A DNA stretch of 64,000 nt, taken from contig NZ_JOID01000020.1 in NCBI RefSeq assembly GCF_000719865.1, positions 1-64,000 on the forward strand, written 5' to 3'. Under the pieces are notes generated by a model, which was given only the letters and a program-made list of their open reading frames with translations, was not told where the DNA came from and did not search any database. The translations under genes were made by a program, and so were the position numbers. This DNA is from Streptomyces albus subsp. albus (lineage in GTDB: Bacteria > Actinomycetota > Actinomycetes > Streptomycetales > Streptomycetaceae). Shown one piece after another: positions 55,053 to 62,626 of this stretch. Every line of letters begins with the position of its first letter. Within the stretch, counting starts at the first letter, position 1.

Positions 55053-55514
55053 ATGTCAGCGCCCACGGTGTCGTTCTCCGATTTGTCCAAGAACGCCAAG
55101 AGAGTCGCCGAGTCCCTCGACCGTGCGCAGCGGGTGCACATCTCCCGCCGGGACGGAGAGGATCTCTACCTCACGACTGCCCGGCACGATCAGCAGCGTG
55201 AGGAGACGGCTGAAATCACCGCCCGTCTTCTCGCGGCACTGATCAGCAGCGAGGACGGGGCCAGAGCCATACTGCTCGCGATTCCCTCGGTCTTCCCGTG
55301 GATCCGTCATCTGTCGGCCGATGAGGTGCGGCAGTTCGTCCAGGAACTGACCCAAGCCACTTACGACGTGGCGGAGTTGGACGTCCACGCCAACCTCCAC
55401 CGGGTCATCGTCGAATGGCGGGCGACCGCACGTATCCTCGCCGACCCCGAACTGACAGCTCAGCTCACTCGTCCGCTGCCCGACGAGGACCACGGAGAGG
55501 TGACCGCCCCGTGA
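55053..55514 (+). CDS. Phd/YefM-like antitoxin
   Basis: 153 residues. The N-terminus TVSFSDLSKNAKRVAESLDRAQRVHISRRDGEDLYLTTARHD fits the Phd/YefM DNA-binding fold (the 'prevent-host-death' family). A longer helical C-terminal half (ITARLLAALISSEDGARAILLAIPSVF, LSADEVRQFVQELTQATYDV) would wrap the toxin. First gene of a coupled pair: its stop overlaps the toxin start by 4 nt (GTGA). A palindrome in the promoter spacer implies autorepression. Confidence 0.75.
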   Translation: MSAPTVSFSDLSKNAKRVAESLDRAQRVHISRRDGEDLYLTTARHDQQREETAEITARLLAALISSEDGARAILLAIPSVFPWIRHLSADEVRQFVQELTQATYDVAELDVHANLHRVIVEWRATARILADPELTAQLTRPLPDEDHGEVTAP

Positions 55515-55867
55515 CCCCGAAGCGAGGCGACGATGTCGCCCCGCCGCCGATCGGCGCGGAGTGGCGCGTGAGGTTCGCCACCAACGAGGCCGCCAAGGGG
55601 TGGGGCCAGCTGGGAGCCGAAGCCCCGGGCAATACCCGGCGCTGCTTCGAGGCGCTGCGCCGGGACCCGCTCTCCATGGCCGACCCCGAGCGGCAGCACC
55701 GGTTGCGCGGTCGGCTGGCGAGCGGGATGCTTGGTGGCCGTGAGTACCCCCAGTGGGAATACGAGGTGACGGCCGGCGGCCGGGTGCGCTATCTCGTGGA
55801 CCAGCCGCGCCGAACTGTCCATCTCGTCCTGGCCTCAACGCGCCATCCGCGGGACACCGGAGCCTGA
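55511..55867 (+). CDS. RelE/ParE-like toxin
   Basis: 118 residues beginning at a GTG that overlaps the antitoxin stop. It shows the RelE-like order of an N-terminal strand (EWRVRFATNEAAKGWGQLGAE), two helices (NTRRCFEALRRDPLS, QHRLRGRL) and a C-terminal sheet (YPQWEYEVTAGGRVRYLVDQPRRTVHLVLASTRHP). The last two strands with Arg and His resemble catalytic residues of mRNA-cleaving relatives. Cognate pairing is inferred from overlap and order; a hypothetical unrelated function cannot be excluded. Confidence 0.7.
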   Translation: MTPKRGDDVAPPPIGAEWRVRFATNEAAKGWGQLGAEAPGNTRRCFEALRRDPLSMADPERQHRLRGRLASGMLGGREYPQWEYEVTAGGRVRYLVDQPRRTVHLVLASTRHPRDTGA

Positions 55868-55974
55868 CCCTGCTGCCCTGCTGCCCTGCTGGCCTGCTGT
55901 GCATTCCGGGCAGGGGCGGCCCAGGGCGAGTACGGGAAGCGGGACTGCGGTCTCATCAAGAGGAGAGAGCGGCT

Positions 55975-57253
55975 GTGCTGCTCGGTTTCAGAGTGGCAAA
56001 TCACCGGTCGGTTCGCGCCGAGCAAGAGTTGTCGCTGGTGGCCATGGAGTTCAACGAGGGGGCAGGGCCCGACACCGGCGTTCGGGTGGATGGCAGACCG
56101 GTCTCCGTGCTGCCTGTGGTGGGACTCTACGGAGCGAACGCCTCAGGGAAGTCGAACACCCTCAGCGCCCTGCGCTTCATGTGCCGCGCCGTACGGGAGT
56201 CCTTCGCCGACTGGGGGAAGCATCCGGAGCGGGTCCCGCGCGAACCCTTCGCGCTCGATGCGGAGGCGTGTGAGGAGACCAGCCTCTTCGAGGTCGAGCT
56301 GCTGCTGGACGCACGCGGCAGGCGGGCGCGCTACACCTACGGTTTCGAGCTGTCCGACGAACGCGTCGAAGCCGAGTGGCTACACGCCTATCCCTCTGGC
56401 CGCCGCCAAGTGTGGTTCGACCGTGAGGCCGGACGGCCGGAGGAGACGGGCGGCGAGTTCCGATTCCCCGGCACGGGCCTCAAGGGCCGCAAGGAGAGAC
56501 TGGCCGAGAGCACTCGGCCGAACGCTCTGTTCCTCACCGTCGGCGCCGCCCTCAATCATCCCCAACTCGCTGTCGTGCACCGGTGGTTGAGCGACAACGT
56601 CTGGTTGCTGACCCCCGGAGACGGCGTTTCCGCCCGCACCCGCTGGACTCGCGAACTCCTCACCGGAGCCGCCAAGGAGAACAAGACGCTGTGGGAGCGC
56701 ATTGAGCGCATGCTGTCCGTCGCCGACCTGGGCACCACGGGCTTCACTGCCGACCCCGCTACCGGCGGACTGCGACTCCTGCACCGGGCGGCGGGCGGTT
56801 CGGAGCGGCCCCTGGACTTCGCGGATCAGGAATCCTCCGGCACCCACGCCTGGTTCACCTTCCTTCGGCCCACTGCTGCACTCCCTGGACCGGGGCGGCG
56901 TCATGCTCGTCGACGAACTCGACCCCAGCCTTCACCCCCTGTTGGTGGCTGAAGTGATCGGCCTCTTCCAGGACCGCGAGGCCAATCCGCACCACGCTCA
57001 GCTCGTCTTCACCACACACAACGCGACTCTGCTCGGGCCATCCGTGGTGCACGGCTCCCTGCACCTCGACCAGATCTGGATCACCCACAAGAACGCCACG
57101 GGGGAGAGTGAGCTGTACCCGATCACGGCCGCGCGCAAGGCCCGTAAGGACAACAACTTGGAACGCCGTTACCTGCACGGCCACTACGGCGGCATTCCCC
57201 GGCTGACCGCCGGGGAGATCGCGAGGGAAACAGTCCAGTTCGGTCAGACGTGA
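55975..57253 (+). pseudogene. Frameshifted AAA-family ATPase (AbiL/RloC-like abortive-infection type)
   Basis: The GTG at 55975 follows AGGAG. The frame begins LLGFRVANHRSVRAEQELSLVAM with Walker A GLYGANASGKSNTLSALRF (about 53), and reads on through the signature-like region SSGTHAWFTFL. At about 56861-56868 (CCTTCGGCCC) one extra base shifts it, and the original frame ends at 56952. Translation in the +2-relative frame continues exactly in family order: GPLLHSLDRGGVMLVDELDPSLHPLL (Walker B), TTHNATLLG (H-loop), ending at 57253. Such ATPases with partner RloB-type genes act in phage abortive infection; no partner follows here. A sequencing error or programmed shift could also explain it. Confidence 0.85.
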
Positions 57254-57267
57254 TGGGTATGCAGGGA

Positions 57268-57477
57268 TCAGGAAGAGGCAGAGGGCAGGTTGTCCATGTT
57301 CCCGTTCCGCACTCCCGCGATGAAGGTGGTGAGCGCTGCGTGGCTCACCTTGATGGTCCGAGCTGGGTGAACGCTGTCCCGGACGGCCATGCGGTCCTGG
57401 CCGCAGATGGCTATCTCCACACAGTTGTTGCCGCCCCCGCCGCAGAATGACGAGCGCTTCCAGTCGAGTCCGTTCAC
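57268..57477 (-). CDS. DUF397 protein, copy 1
   Basis: 69 residues from a GTG preceded by GAGG. It has the DUF397 pattern: W-K-R-S-S-F-C then GGGGNNCVEIAI, AVRDSVHPARTIKVSHAALTTFIAGV. In Streptomyces these small proteins occur beside XRE-DUF5753 regulators and are thought to be their antagonists or partners (WhiJ-type systems). It is nearly 60% identical by eye to copy 3. Confidence 0.88.
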   Translation of the reverse strand: MNGLDWKRSSFCGGGGNNCVEIAICGQDRMAVRDSVHPARTIKVSHAALTTFIAGVRNGNMDNLPSASS

Positions 57478-57569
57478 TGTCAGTCCTCTCGGAACGTGTG
57501 TGCCAGAGAGCGGATGAGTTCCCGGGAACGGCCGGGAGATCACCGGAGAGGTCCAGTAGGTACGACGGT

Positions 57570-57824
57570 TCAGCCGCGAGGGTTGTCCAGCGCGCCCGTC
57601 CGCAGGCCGGTGATCAGCGCGTCGAGCGCCGCACGGCTCGCCCTGATGGACCGTGCGGGCTGGACGCTGTCCCGTATGGCCACAGCCTCGCCGTCACAGG
57701 CGGCCACCTCAACGCAAGCGTTGCCGGCAGCCTCGGAGTAGGAAGATTTTGTCCATACCGGCTCGGACAAAGCGCTCCTTTCGAAGGCTCCGATTGCGTC
57801 GTTGACCAGCGTGGTCCTGCTCAC
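57570..57824 (-). CDS. DUF397 protein, copy 2
   Basis: 84 residues from a GTG, with a longer N-terminus (MSRTTLVNDAIGAFERSALSEP) before the domain: VWTKSSYSEAAGNACVEVAACDGEAVAIRDSVQPARSIRASRAALDALITGLRTG. It is the more diverged of the three copies (SSYS instead of SSFC). Confidence 0.88.
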   Translation of the reverse strand: MSRTTLVNDAIGAFERSALSEPVWTKSSYSEAAGNACVEVAACDGEAVAIRDSVQPARSIRASRAALDALITGLRTGALDNPRG

Positions 57825-57848
57825 GCAGAGGTGTGGGATACACGGTCG

Positions 57849-58058
57849 TCAGGCTGGCGTGACCGGCGGGCGGTTCACCTCTCCCTTCCGTACTCCCGTG
57901 ATGAAGGTGGTGAGCGCTGCTCGGCTCACCCTGATGGTCCGGGCCGGGTGAACACTGTCCCGGATGGCTATGCCGTCTTCGTCGCTGACGGCAACCTCGA
58001 CACAGTTGTTGCCTCCGCCGGCGCAGAAGGAAGAGCGTTTCCAGGTGGGTTGGGTCAT
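57849..58058 (-). CDS. DUF397 protein, copy 3
   Basis: 69 residues beginning MTQPTWKRSSFCAGGGNNCVEVAV, then IRDSVHPARTIRVSRAALTTFITGV. It lies only 11 bp downstream of the XRE regulator gene and is probably its cognate partner in one transcript. Copies 1 and 3 are close duplicates. Confidence 0.9.
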   Translation of the reverse strand: MTQPTWKRSSFCAGGGNNCVEVAVSDEDGIAIRDSVHPARTIRVSRAALTTFITGVRKGEVNRPPVTPA

Positions 58059-58069
58059 CCTCGGTCCTC

Positions 58070-58924
58070 TCAGAGCGTGCGCGCGATCGACCGGATGAGG
58101 TCCCGCGACTTGACAGGCGAGAGTGCGGACTCCTCCATCAGGTTCAGTAGGGAACGATAGTTCGTCAACGGCGTTGCGGCATCGATGAAATGAGCCCCGA
58201 AAGCCGTATCCAACTGGACGGTGTCCAGTTCCGGGACCGGACCTTCCGCATAGAGAACCGACTGCCCGGCGCCATGGAAGGCGTCGGCGCTGAACGGGAT
58301 GACCCGCAACGTGATGTTGGGGTGCGCTGTCACCTCGGCGAGGTGTTCCAACTGCCTGCGCGCTGTGTCGCGGCCTCCGAACGCGATCCGGAGAGCGGCC
58401 TCATGGACGATGCCGACGTACGGCGGTCCATCCTCCCGCGTGAGCACGGTCTGCCGGCTCATGCGGTGCGCGACGCGGAGTTCCACGTCCAGGCGCGGCA
58501 GGCTGGGTACGGAGAGGTCGAAGATCGACCTCGCGTAATCCTCGGTTTGCAGCAAGCCCGGCACATGGACCGTCTGCGCGGTCCGGATGCGCTTGGCATA
58601 GTGCTCCAGCTCGGATACGTCCAGGTGTCCGTCGGGCAGCTTGCCCCGGTATTCCGTCCACCAGTGCTTGGTGCGCCGGCTCGCCGCCATGTCGGCCAGG
58701 GCGTCCACCAGCGCCTCGTTCGGGCACTTGTAGTGGCATGCGAGCTGCCGGACCCGGTCCTCGCTGACCGTGGTGCGTCCGGCCTCGATGTTGGAGATCA
58801 TCGTGCGGTCCGCGCCCAGCATCGAGGCGGCTTCCTGGATGGAGATCCCTGCCTGCTCGCGCATGCGGCGGAGTTCGGTGGCCAAGCGGCGCTGGCGGCC
58901 GGTTGGAGCGTTTCGTGCGGCCAT
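58070..58924 (-). CDS. XRE-family regulator with DUF5753 domain (WhiJ-like)
   Basis: 284 residues; the ATG at 58924 follows GAGAGGA. The helix-turn-helix (ATELRRMREQAGISIQEAASMLGADRTMISNIEAGRTTVSEDRV) occupies about 15-75. The C-terminal DUF5753 ligand/partner domain includes VHVPGLLQTEDYARSIF, IVHEAALRIAFGG and VIPFSADAFHGAGQSVLYAE. Such regulators control development or secondary metabolism together with DUF397 partners. Divergent from the ATPase gene at 59303, a conserved three-part arrangement. Confidence 0.92.
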   Translation of the reverse strand: MAARNAPTGRQRRLATELRRMREQAGISIQEAASMLGADRTMISNIEAGRTTVSEDRVRQLACHYKCPNEALVDALADMAASRRTKHWWTEYRGKLPDGHLDVSELEHYAKRIRTAQTVHVPGLLQTEDYARSIFDLSVPSLPRLDVELRVAHRMSRQTVLTREDGPPYVGIVHEAALRIAFGGRDTARRQLEHLAEVTAHPNITLRVIPFSADAFHGAGQSVLYAEGPVPELDTVQLDTAFGAHFIDAATPLTNYRSLLNLMEESALSPVKSRDLIRSIARTL

Positions 58925-59302
58925 GAGTCCTCTCCCGTGAGTGCGATGCAGTGTGGCAGGCCGCCGAAACGGCATACCAGTGAAAGAAGTTCATATTCAC
59001 TCGTTCGTAGACATTGACTCATGAGTGAGTCGATAGTGCTCTACGGTGTGAGGCGCGCCGCCCAACTCTCCATCCCCGTCCACCGGAAGCGCACCGTCGG
59101 CCACGGGCCCAGGCCAGGCGGCGAGCCACCGCAGGCGGCCACGGCGAATCCCCACCCGGGCCGCCAGGGGACATGGAGCGACCCGCACCCGACGACGGCC
59201 GTATCGCGCCGTCTCGACGCCCTGGAGCGGCGCGCGTCGCACCCCGGCCACACCGCGTTCGAGCGCAGGCCGTCACCCATGCCACCGCACAAGGAGGTGC
59301 CC

Positions 59303-59851
59303 GTGAACCCGGAATCACAACTCCCGCTTTCCGCCCGCCCCGTACAAGCACCGCAGACCCCGGGGGCCGTCCCCCCGCTCCCGTACCCGGTGCCCACTCC
59401 GTTCGCCGGCCCGTGGGAGTACGCCCTCCGCTTTCCCGGGGACCCGCGCGGCCCCGGAGTCGCGCGGGCGACGTTGCGGGCCGTGCTGACCGCGCACCAC
59501 CTCGGTGAACTCGCCGACCGTGCCGAGCTGCTGACCTCCGAGCTGACGACCAACGCCGTCCGCTATTCCAAGGGCCCCGCCGCCGTGCTGCTGCGCTGGG
59601 CGGCGCCGATCCTCCGGGTCAGCGTCTCCGACCCGTGCCCGGAGTTCCCCGCGCCCCGGGTGCCCGTCGGGCCGGTGGCGGCGGACGCCGAACGGGGGAG
59701 AGGGCTGCTGATCCTCGATCTGCTCGCCGACGCCTGGGGCGACTGCTGTGCGGAGGAGCCGGCCCTGGGCTCCGTCGGCAAGAGCATCTGGTTCGAGCTG
59801 ATCCTCGGCGCCGGACCGCCGTCCCCGGAGGCCCCCGCGCTCGCGGCCTGA
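59303..59851 (+). CDS. ATP-binding regulatory protein (anti-sigma/RsbW-like HATPase)
   Basis: 182 residues. The GTG is set by AAGGAGG at five bases; the frame upstream to 59021 is not needed. After a Pro-rich N-terminus of about 45 residues comes the HATPase domain: LLTSELTTNAVRYSKGPAAVLLRW (N-box), VSVSDPCPEFP (G1 variant) and AERGRGLLILDLLADAWGDCC (G2). It is divergent from the XRE-DUF5753 gene, a recurrent Streptomyces neighbourhood with DUF397 genes. Interaction with a sigma or DUF397 protein is possible but not shown. Confidence 0.87.
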   Translation: MNPESQLPLSARPVQAPQTPGAVPPLPYPVPTPFAGPWEYALRFPGDPRGPGVARATLRAVLTAHHLGELADRAELLTSELTTNAVRYSKGPAAVLLRWAAPILRVSVSDPCPEFPAPRVPVGPVAADAERGRGLLILDLLADAWGDCCAEEPALGSVGKSIWFELILGAGPPSPEAPALAA

Positions 59852-59877
59852 CAGGCGTTCGCCTGGCCGCAGTGCTT

Positions 59878-59916
59878 GCCGTACGGGTTCAGCCACCGTG
59901 GCCGAACCCGTACGGC
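59878..59916 (+). terminator. Terminator of the HATPase gene
   Basis: GCCGTACGGGTTC (59878-59890) and GAACCCGTACGGC (59904-59916) are perfect complements with a 13-nt loop, 27 bp past the stop. Confidence 0.75.
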
Positions 59917-60452
59917 CCGGCGAAGTCGCCGGTCCGCGCGGGCGCCTTGGGCCCGCGTGGCGGCTTGCTTCACCGCGGGGCACCGCCGTGGTCTTGCTTC
60001 GGAGACCAGTGCCGGCAAGTGGCGCGAAGCCGCCGTTGCCGGGGTGCCGGGGCCGCCGGGAAGCGCGTGGCTTGCTTCGGCTCTTTGGCGGTGTCGTGGA
60101 GAGAACGTGGTCGGCGTTGCGTGAATGTGATGGGCGGGTGAAGCCTGTTCAACCGCTTGTGTCCGCTCTTGTCTGCCTGTACATGCCGGTGTGATCACCG
60201 TAGTGTCGCCGCCGCCACGGACGAGATCGAGCCAACCTGGCTGATTCTTCTGGCCATAGCCAGGAATCCTGCGTCAAAACTACCGCAAATACCCTGCGTA
60301 CTTGGACCCACCCCAAGGAAGAGATCAAGCGCTCGGTCCAGAGCAGTGGGATTGGCGACCCGGATCGGGCAATCGAGGTAGCTAATCCTCTATTTCTGGT
60401 GGAGTGGGAGTGTGCATTCGGTCACGGCCCACAAAATGTATCGAGAGGCGAC
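59917..60452. other. Noncoding left edge of the AT-richer island
   Basis: About 535 bp. From about 60130 onward the DNA becomes clearly AT-richer than the rest of the window. A frame without a start codon (…TWTHPKEEIKRSVQSSG…FLVEWECAFGHG) runs open into the first small membrane-protein gene. It may be a remnant, but is not recognisable. TAGTGT at about 60201 is a possible -10 box. Confidence 0.4.
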
Positions 60453-60659
60453 ATGCTGTTCATTCTATTGGGAGCATTTATGGGAGTGGCCGGACTTGCG
60501 GTATCACTCAACATTTGGGGCGCTGCTGACAGATGCGCCGATTTTCTCAGGCGTAATACATTGGAGGATGATATTAGTATGCCAGGCCTGAGGATGGTCG
60601 GCGCTGCTGCAACTGTATGCGGCATTCTAGGGGTTGTTACGGCGCTTACTCTCTGGTGA
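60453..60659 (+). CDS. Small two-helix membrane protein, family member 1
   Basis: 68 residues; the ATG follows GAGAGGCG. It starts with a hydrophobic helix (MLFILLGAFMGVAGLAVSL), then N-IWGAADRCADFLRR-NTLEDDIS, G-LRMVG and a second helix (AAATVCGILGVVTALTL). It is collinear with the next gene product over 51 residues without gaps, about 25% identical by eye. I do not know the family. The AT-rich codon use differs from neighbours outside the island. Confidence 0.75.
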   Translation: MLFILLGAFMGVAGLAVSLNIWGAADRCADFLRRNTLEDDISMPGLRMVGAAATVCGILGVVTALTLW

Positions 60660-60694
60660 ATAGGCTTCTCGCGTCTAGAGCTCAGGTAGCGTAA

Positions 60695-60904
60695 ATGATC
60701 CTTGTGGTGCCAACACTTATGATGCTGACCGGCCTGGCTATTGCTGTGAATTGTGGGGGTGTCGCTGAGCAGTTGACCGAGTTGGTGTTGAAACGCACGA
60801 TTTCGGAAAATATCGAAGCGAGGGGTGCTGGATGGTTTGGAGTTTCGTGGGTTCTTGTCGGCCTTGTCTCGTTGGTGGCGTTGATATTTCTGGAAGCTTA
60901 CTAA
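60695..60904 (+). CDS. Small two-helix membrane protein, family member 2
   Basis: 69 residues; a weak AGGTAG site precedes the ATG. First helix MILVVPTLMMLTGLAIAV, then N-CGGVAEQLTELVLKR-TISENIEARG and second helix WFGVSWVLVGLVSLVALIF. Shares with member 1 the N after helix 1, the T after the K/R, the I before the loop and the G at the second helix. Two bases at its 3' end carry the TAA stop, rare in this genome. Confidence 0.72.
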   Translation: MILVVPTLMMLTGLAIAVNCGGVAEQLTELVLKRTISENIEARGAGWFGVSWVLVGLVSLVALIFLEAY

Positions 60905-61355
60905 GTCACCAGAACGTGGCAATCTAAATTCGTTGCGAACGGCGCCGCGCTCGGCCGAAATTTACTCGAAGTTGAACTCGTGATGGCGGGCGGTGCGGTC
61001 ATGGTGTCTCGGTGATCAGGCCGGTCTCGGCCGATGGCTGCCAGGATCCGGTAGCAGGCGGGCAGCGCCGGAGGGAAACGTCCGGCGTGGAAGTCCAGTA
61101 TCAAAAGCCCTACAAGGGGAACAAAGCAGCGGTCCGTGGCATCACGCGAAGCCTGCAGCGTCGTTAGAGGCCCCCTATCGGGAGGCGGGGAGTGTCGAGC
61201 CCCTGAAATCTGGATGAAGGCCATGCGGGCAGCGAGGATCCTGGACATGCGGCCGTGAAGCCCTCCTTGGTATGGGCATGGAATGTTGTGTAATAGGTGG
61301 GCGTGAGCCGAGGTGCTCCGGAAAGGAAAGGTCAAAATTACCACTACAGGAAGTT
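60905..61355. other. Gap within the small-membrane-protein cluster
   Basis: About 450 bp, more GC-rich than the flanking genes. A 147-codon minus-strand frame (60901-61344) and short plus-strand frames cross it, but none has a ribosome site with a recognisable protein. It may be a decayed gene inserted into the cluster. No transposase motif was seen. Confidence 0.4.
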
Positions 61356-61634
61356 ATGCAGATGGTGGATGTCGACCCCCTGATAACCGCAATGTCACCC
61401 AGTGATGGCTATGCGTTTCGTCTTGTCTGGGGATTCCTGGCAACTCCCATCGGTTTGGCTCTTGCATTTGACTACAGAAATTGCGCCATCTCCCTGTTCG
61501 ACTTCCTTGACAGGATGACCCCTGGAGGGTCGGGAACGGCTTCACACAACCTCGTGAGGCTCATCGGCGGAGTCATTGGGCTGCTTGGAATAAGCGTCGT
61601 GCTATTCTCCGGTTACAAAATGACCCTCGGTTGA
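61356..61634 (+). CDS. Small two-helix membrane protein, family member 3
   Basis: 92 residues; the ATG at 61356 follows ACAGGAAG. A short N-terminal extension (MQMVDVDPLITAMSPSDG) precedes helix 1 (FRLVWGFLATPIGLALAF), D-YRNCAISLFDFLDRM, and helix 2 with NLVRLIGGVIGLLGISVVLFSG. The pattern of hydrophobic helix, N/D, L-x-(D/E)-(F/L), R, loop, R-L-(V/I)-G, helix is that of the family. Its stop overlaps a TTG that may start the next gene (TTGA). Confidence 0.72.
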   Translation: MQMVDVDPLITAMSPSDGYAFRLVWGFLATPIGLALAFDYRNCAISLFDFLDRMTPGGSGTASHNLVRLIGGVIGLLGISVVLFSGYKMTLG

Positions 61635-61645
61635 AGCGCTGTGGC

Positions 61646-62038
61646 ATGTCAACGTTCCTTCTCGGCGTAGCGATGCTCGACGTGAGTGATGCAGTGTCCA
61701 CTGCAGGTTCGGCAACCGGTGGAGTAGTATTCTCCAGCGTCCTGTTCGCTCTATTTGCGGCTTATGGATGGATGACCGCCCTGAATTATGCGGACGTCAC
61801 CTATCGTCTCTTTGGTTACTTCTCGCGAGCCGTGTTCGTGGGGCCTGCCGCCCCTGGCACCTTGCGGCTGGTGGGCGCGGGAATTGCCATTATCGGAACA
61901 GTGGGTTTGACGTTCGCCGCCTCCGGCCTCGACCACCTCGTCCGTGTCATGAAACGTAAGCTGAAGAAGATCCAGGACCCGCCCCATCCGATCGACGGCT
62001 GTCTCGCCGGAACCGGCCTCCGGCGCGGTCCACCATGA
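61646..62038 (+). CDS. Small two-helix membrane protein, family member 4
   Basis: 130 residues from the ATG at 61646; a TTG at 61631 overlapping the upstream stop is an alternative. Helix 1 is GGVVFSSVLFALFAAYGWMTAL, followed by N-YADVTYRLFGYFSRAV, and helix 2 by TLRLVGAGIAIIGTVGLTFAA. A basic C-terminal tail (MKRKLKKIQDPPHPID) is unique to this member and could bind nucleic acid, lipid headgroups or a partner. Expression is coupled to member 3. Confidence 0.7.
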   Translation: MSTFLLGVAMLDVSDAVSTAGSATGGVVFSSVLFALFAAYGWMTALNYADVTYRLFGYFSRAVFVGPAAPGTLRLVGAGIAIIGTVGLTFAASGLDHLVRVMKRKLKKIQDPPHPIDGCLAGTGLRRGPP

Positions 62039-62058
62039 CGGACAGCACGCATTGACGG

Positions 62059-62400
62059 TCAGTAACCCGAGTGGTCGGGCACGACCTCCGTCTCGTAGAA
62101 GCAGAAGTGGTCCTTGATCCGCGCCACTTCGGGCTTGGGGTCCGGGTAGGCCCACACCAGGTCCGGGGCTTCCGGGCGGGACCAGTACGAGGCGTCGCCC
62201 TTGAACGGGCAGTGGGTGCTGGTGTCCGACGGGGTGAGGAGGTCCGTCCGGACGTCCTCCGGCGGGAGGTAGTAGCGGACCGGGCAGCCGGTCTCGCGGA
62301 GCAGCAACGGGCGGCGGCTCTCGGCCAGCACCTCCCCGGCGTGCGTGACGCGGACGTGTGCCGTGCCCTGTTCGATCGTGATGCGGTGTCCTGCGGTCAC
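62059..62400 (-). CDS. DUF427 protein
   Basis: 113 residues from the GTG at 62400, five bases after AAGGAG. It has the DUF427 fold markers: VLAESRRPLLLRETGCPVRYYLPPEDV, then THCPFKGDASYW and VWAYPDPKPEVARIKDHFCFYE. The family is widespread in actinobacteria with unknown biochemical function. It is divergent from the SDR gene and marks the return to core-like sequence. Confidence 0.9.
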   Translation of the reverse strand: MTAGHRITIEQGTAHVRVTHAGEVLAESRRPLLLRETGCPVRYYLPPEDVRTDLLTPSDTSTHCPFKGDASYWSRPEAPDLVWAYPDPKPEVARIKDHFCFYETEVVPDHSGY

Positions 62401-62626
62401 GGGGACTCCTTCGTGTGGGGCTCCGGGCAACGGGCTATTGGGCTACGAGGCGGGAGCAGGCGGGCTGTGGTCCCGCCCGGCTCTCGTCTTCCGACAGCAA
62501 GCCGGCCGCGTTCCTTCTTCCCCGCAGGCCCGGCGGCCCGGCGGCCCGGTGCAGGCACGGCGTGGGCACGGCGCCCCGGCCGGCCGGAGAGCGGTCGTCG
62601 GTCGCCCGTGCGGCAAGCTGGGGCCC

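Noticed and set aside
56861..56868. Programmed frameshifting in the AAA ATPase
   Set aside because: No slippery heptamer or downstream pseudoknot was seen; a simple insertion or sequencing error is more economical.
60905..61355. A 147-codon minus-strand frame as a gene
   Set aside because: No ribosome site, no recognised domain, and it overlaps both flanks of the small membrane-protein cluster. It may be a remnant, so it is only described as part of the gap.
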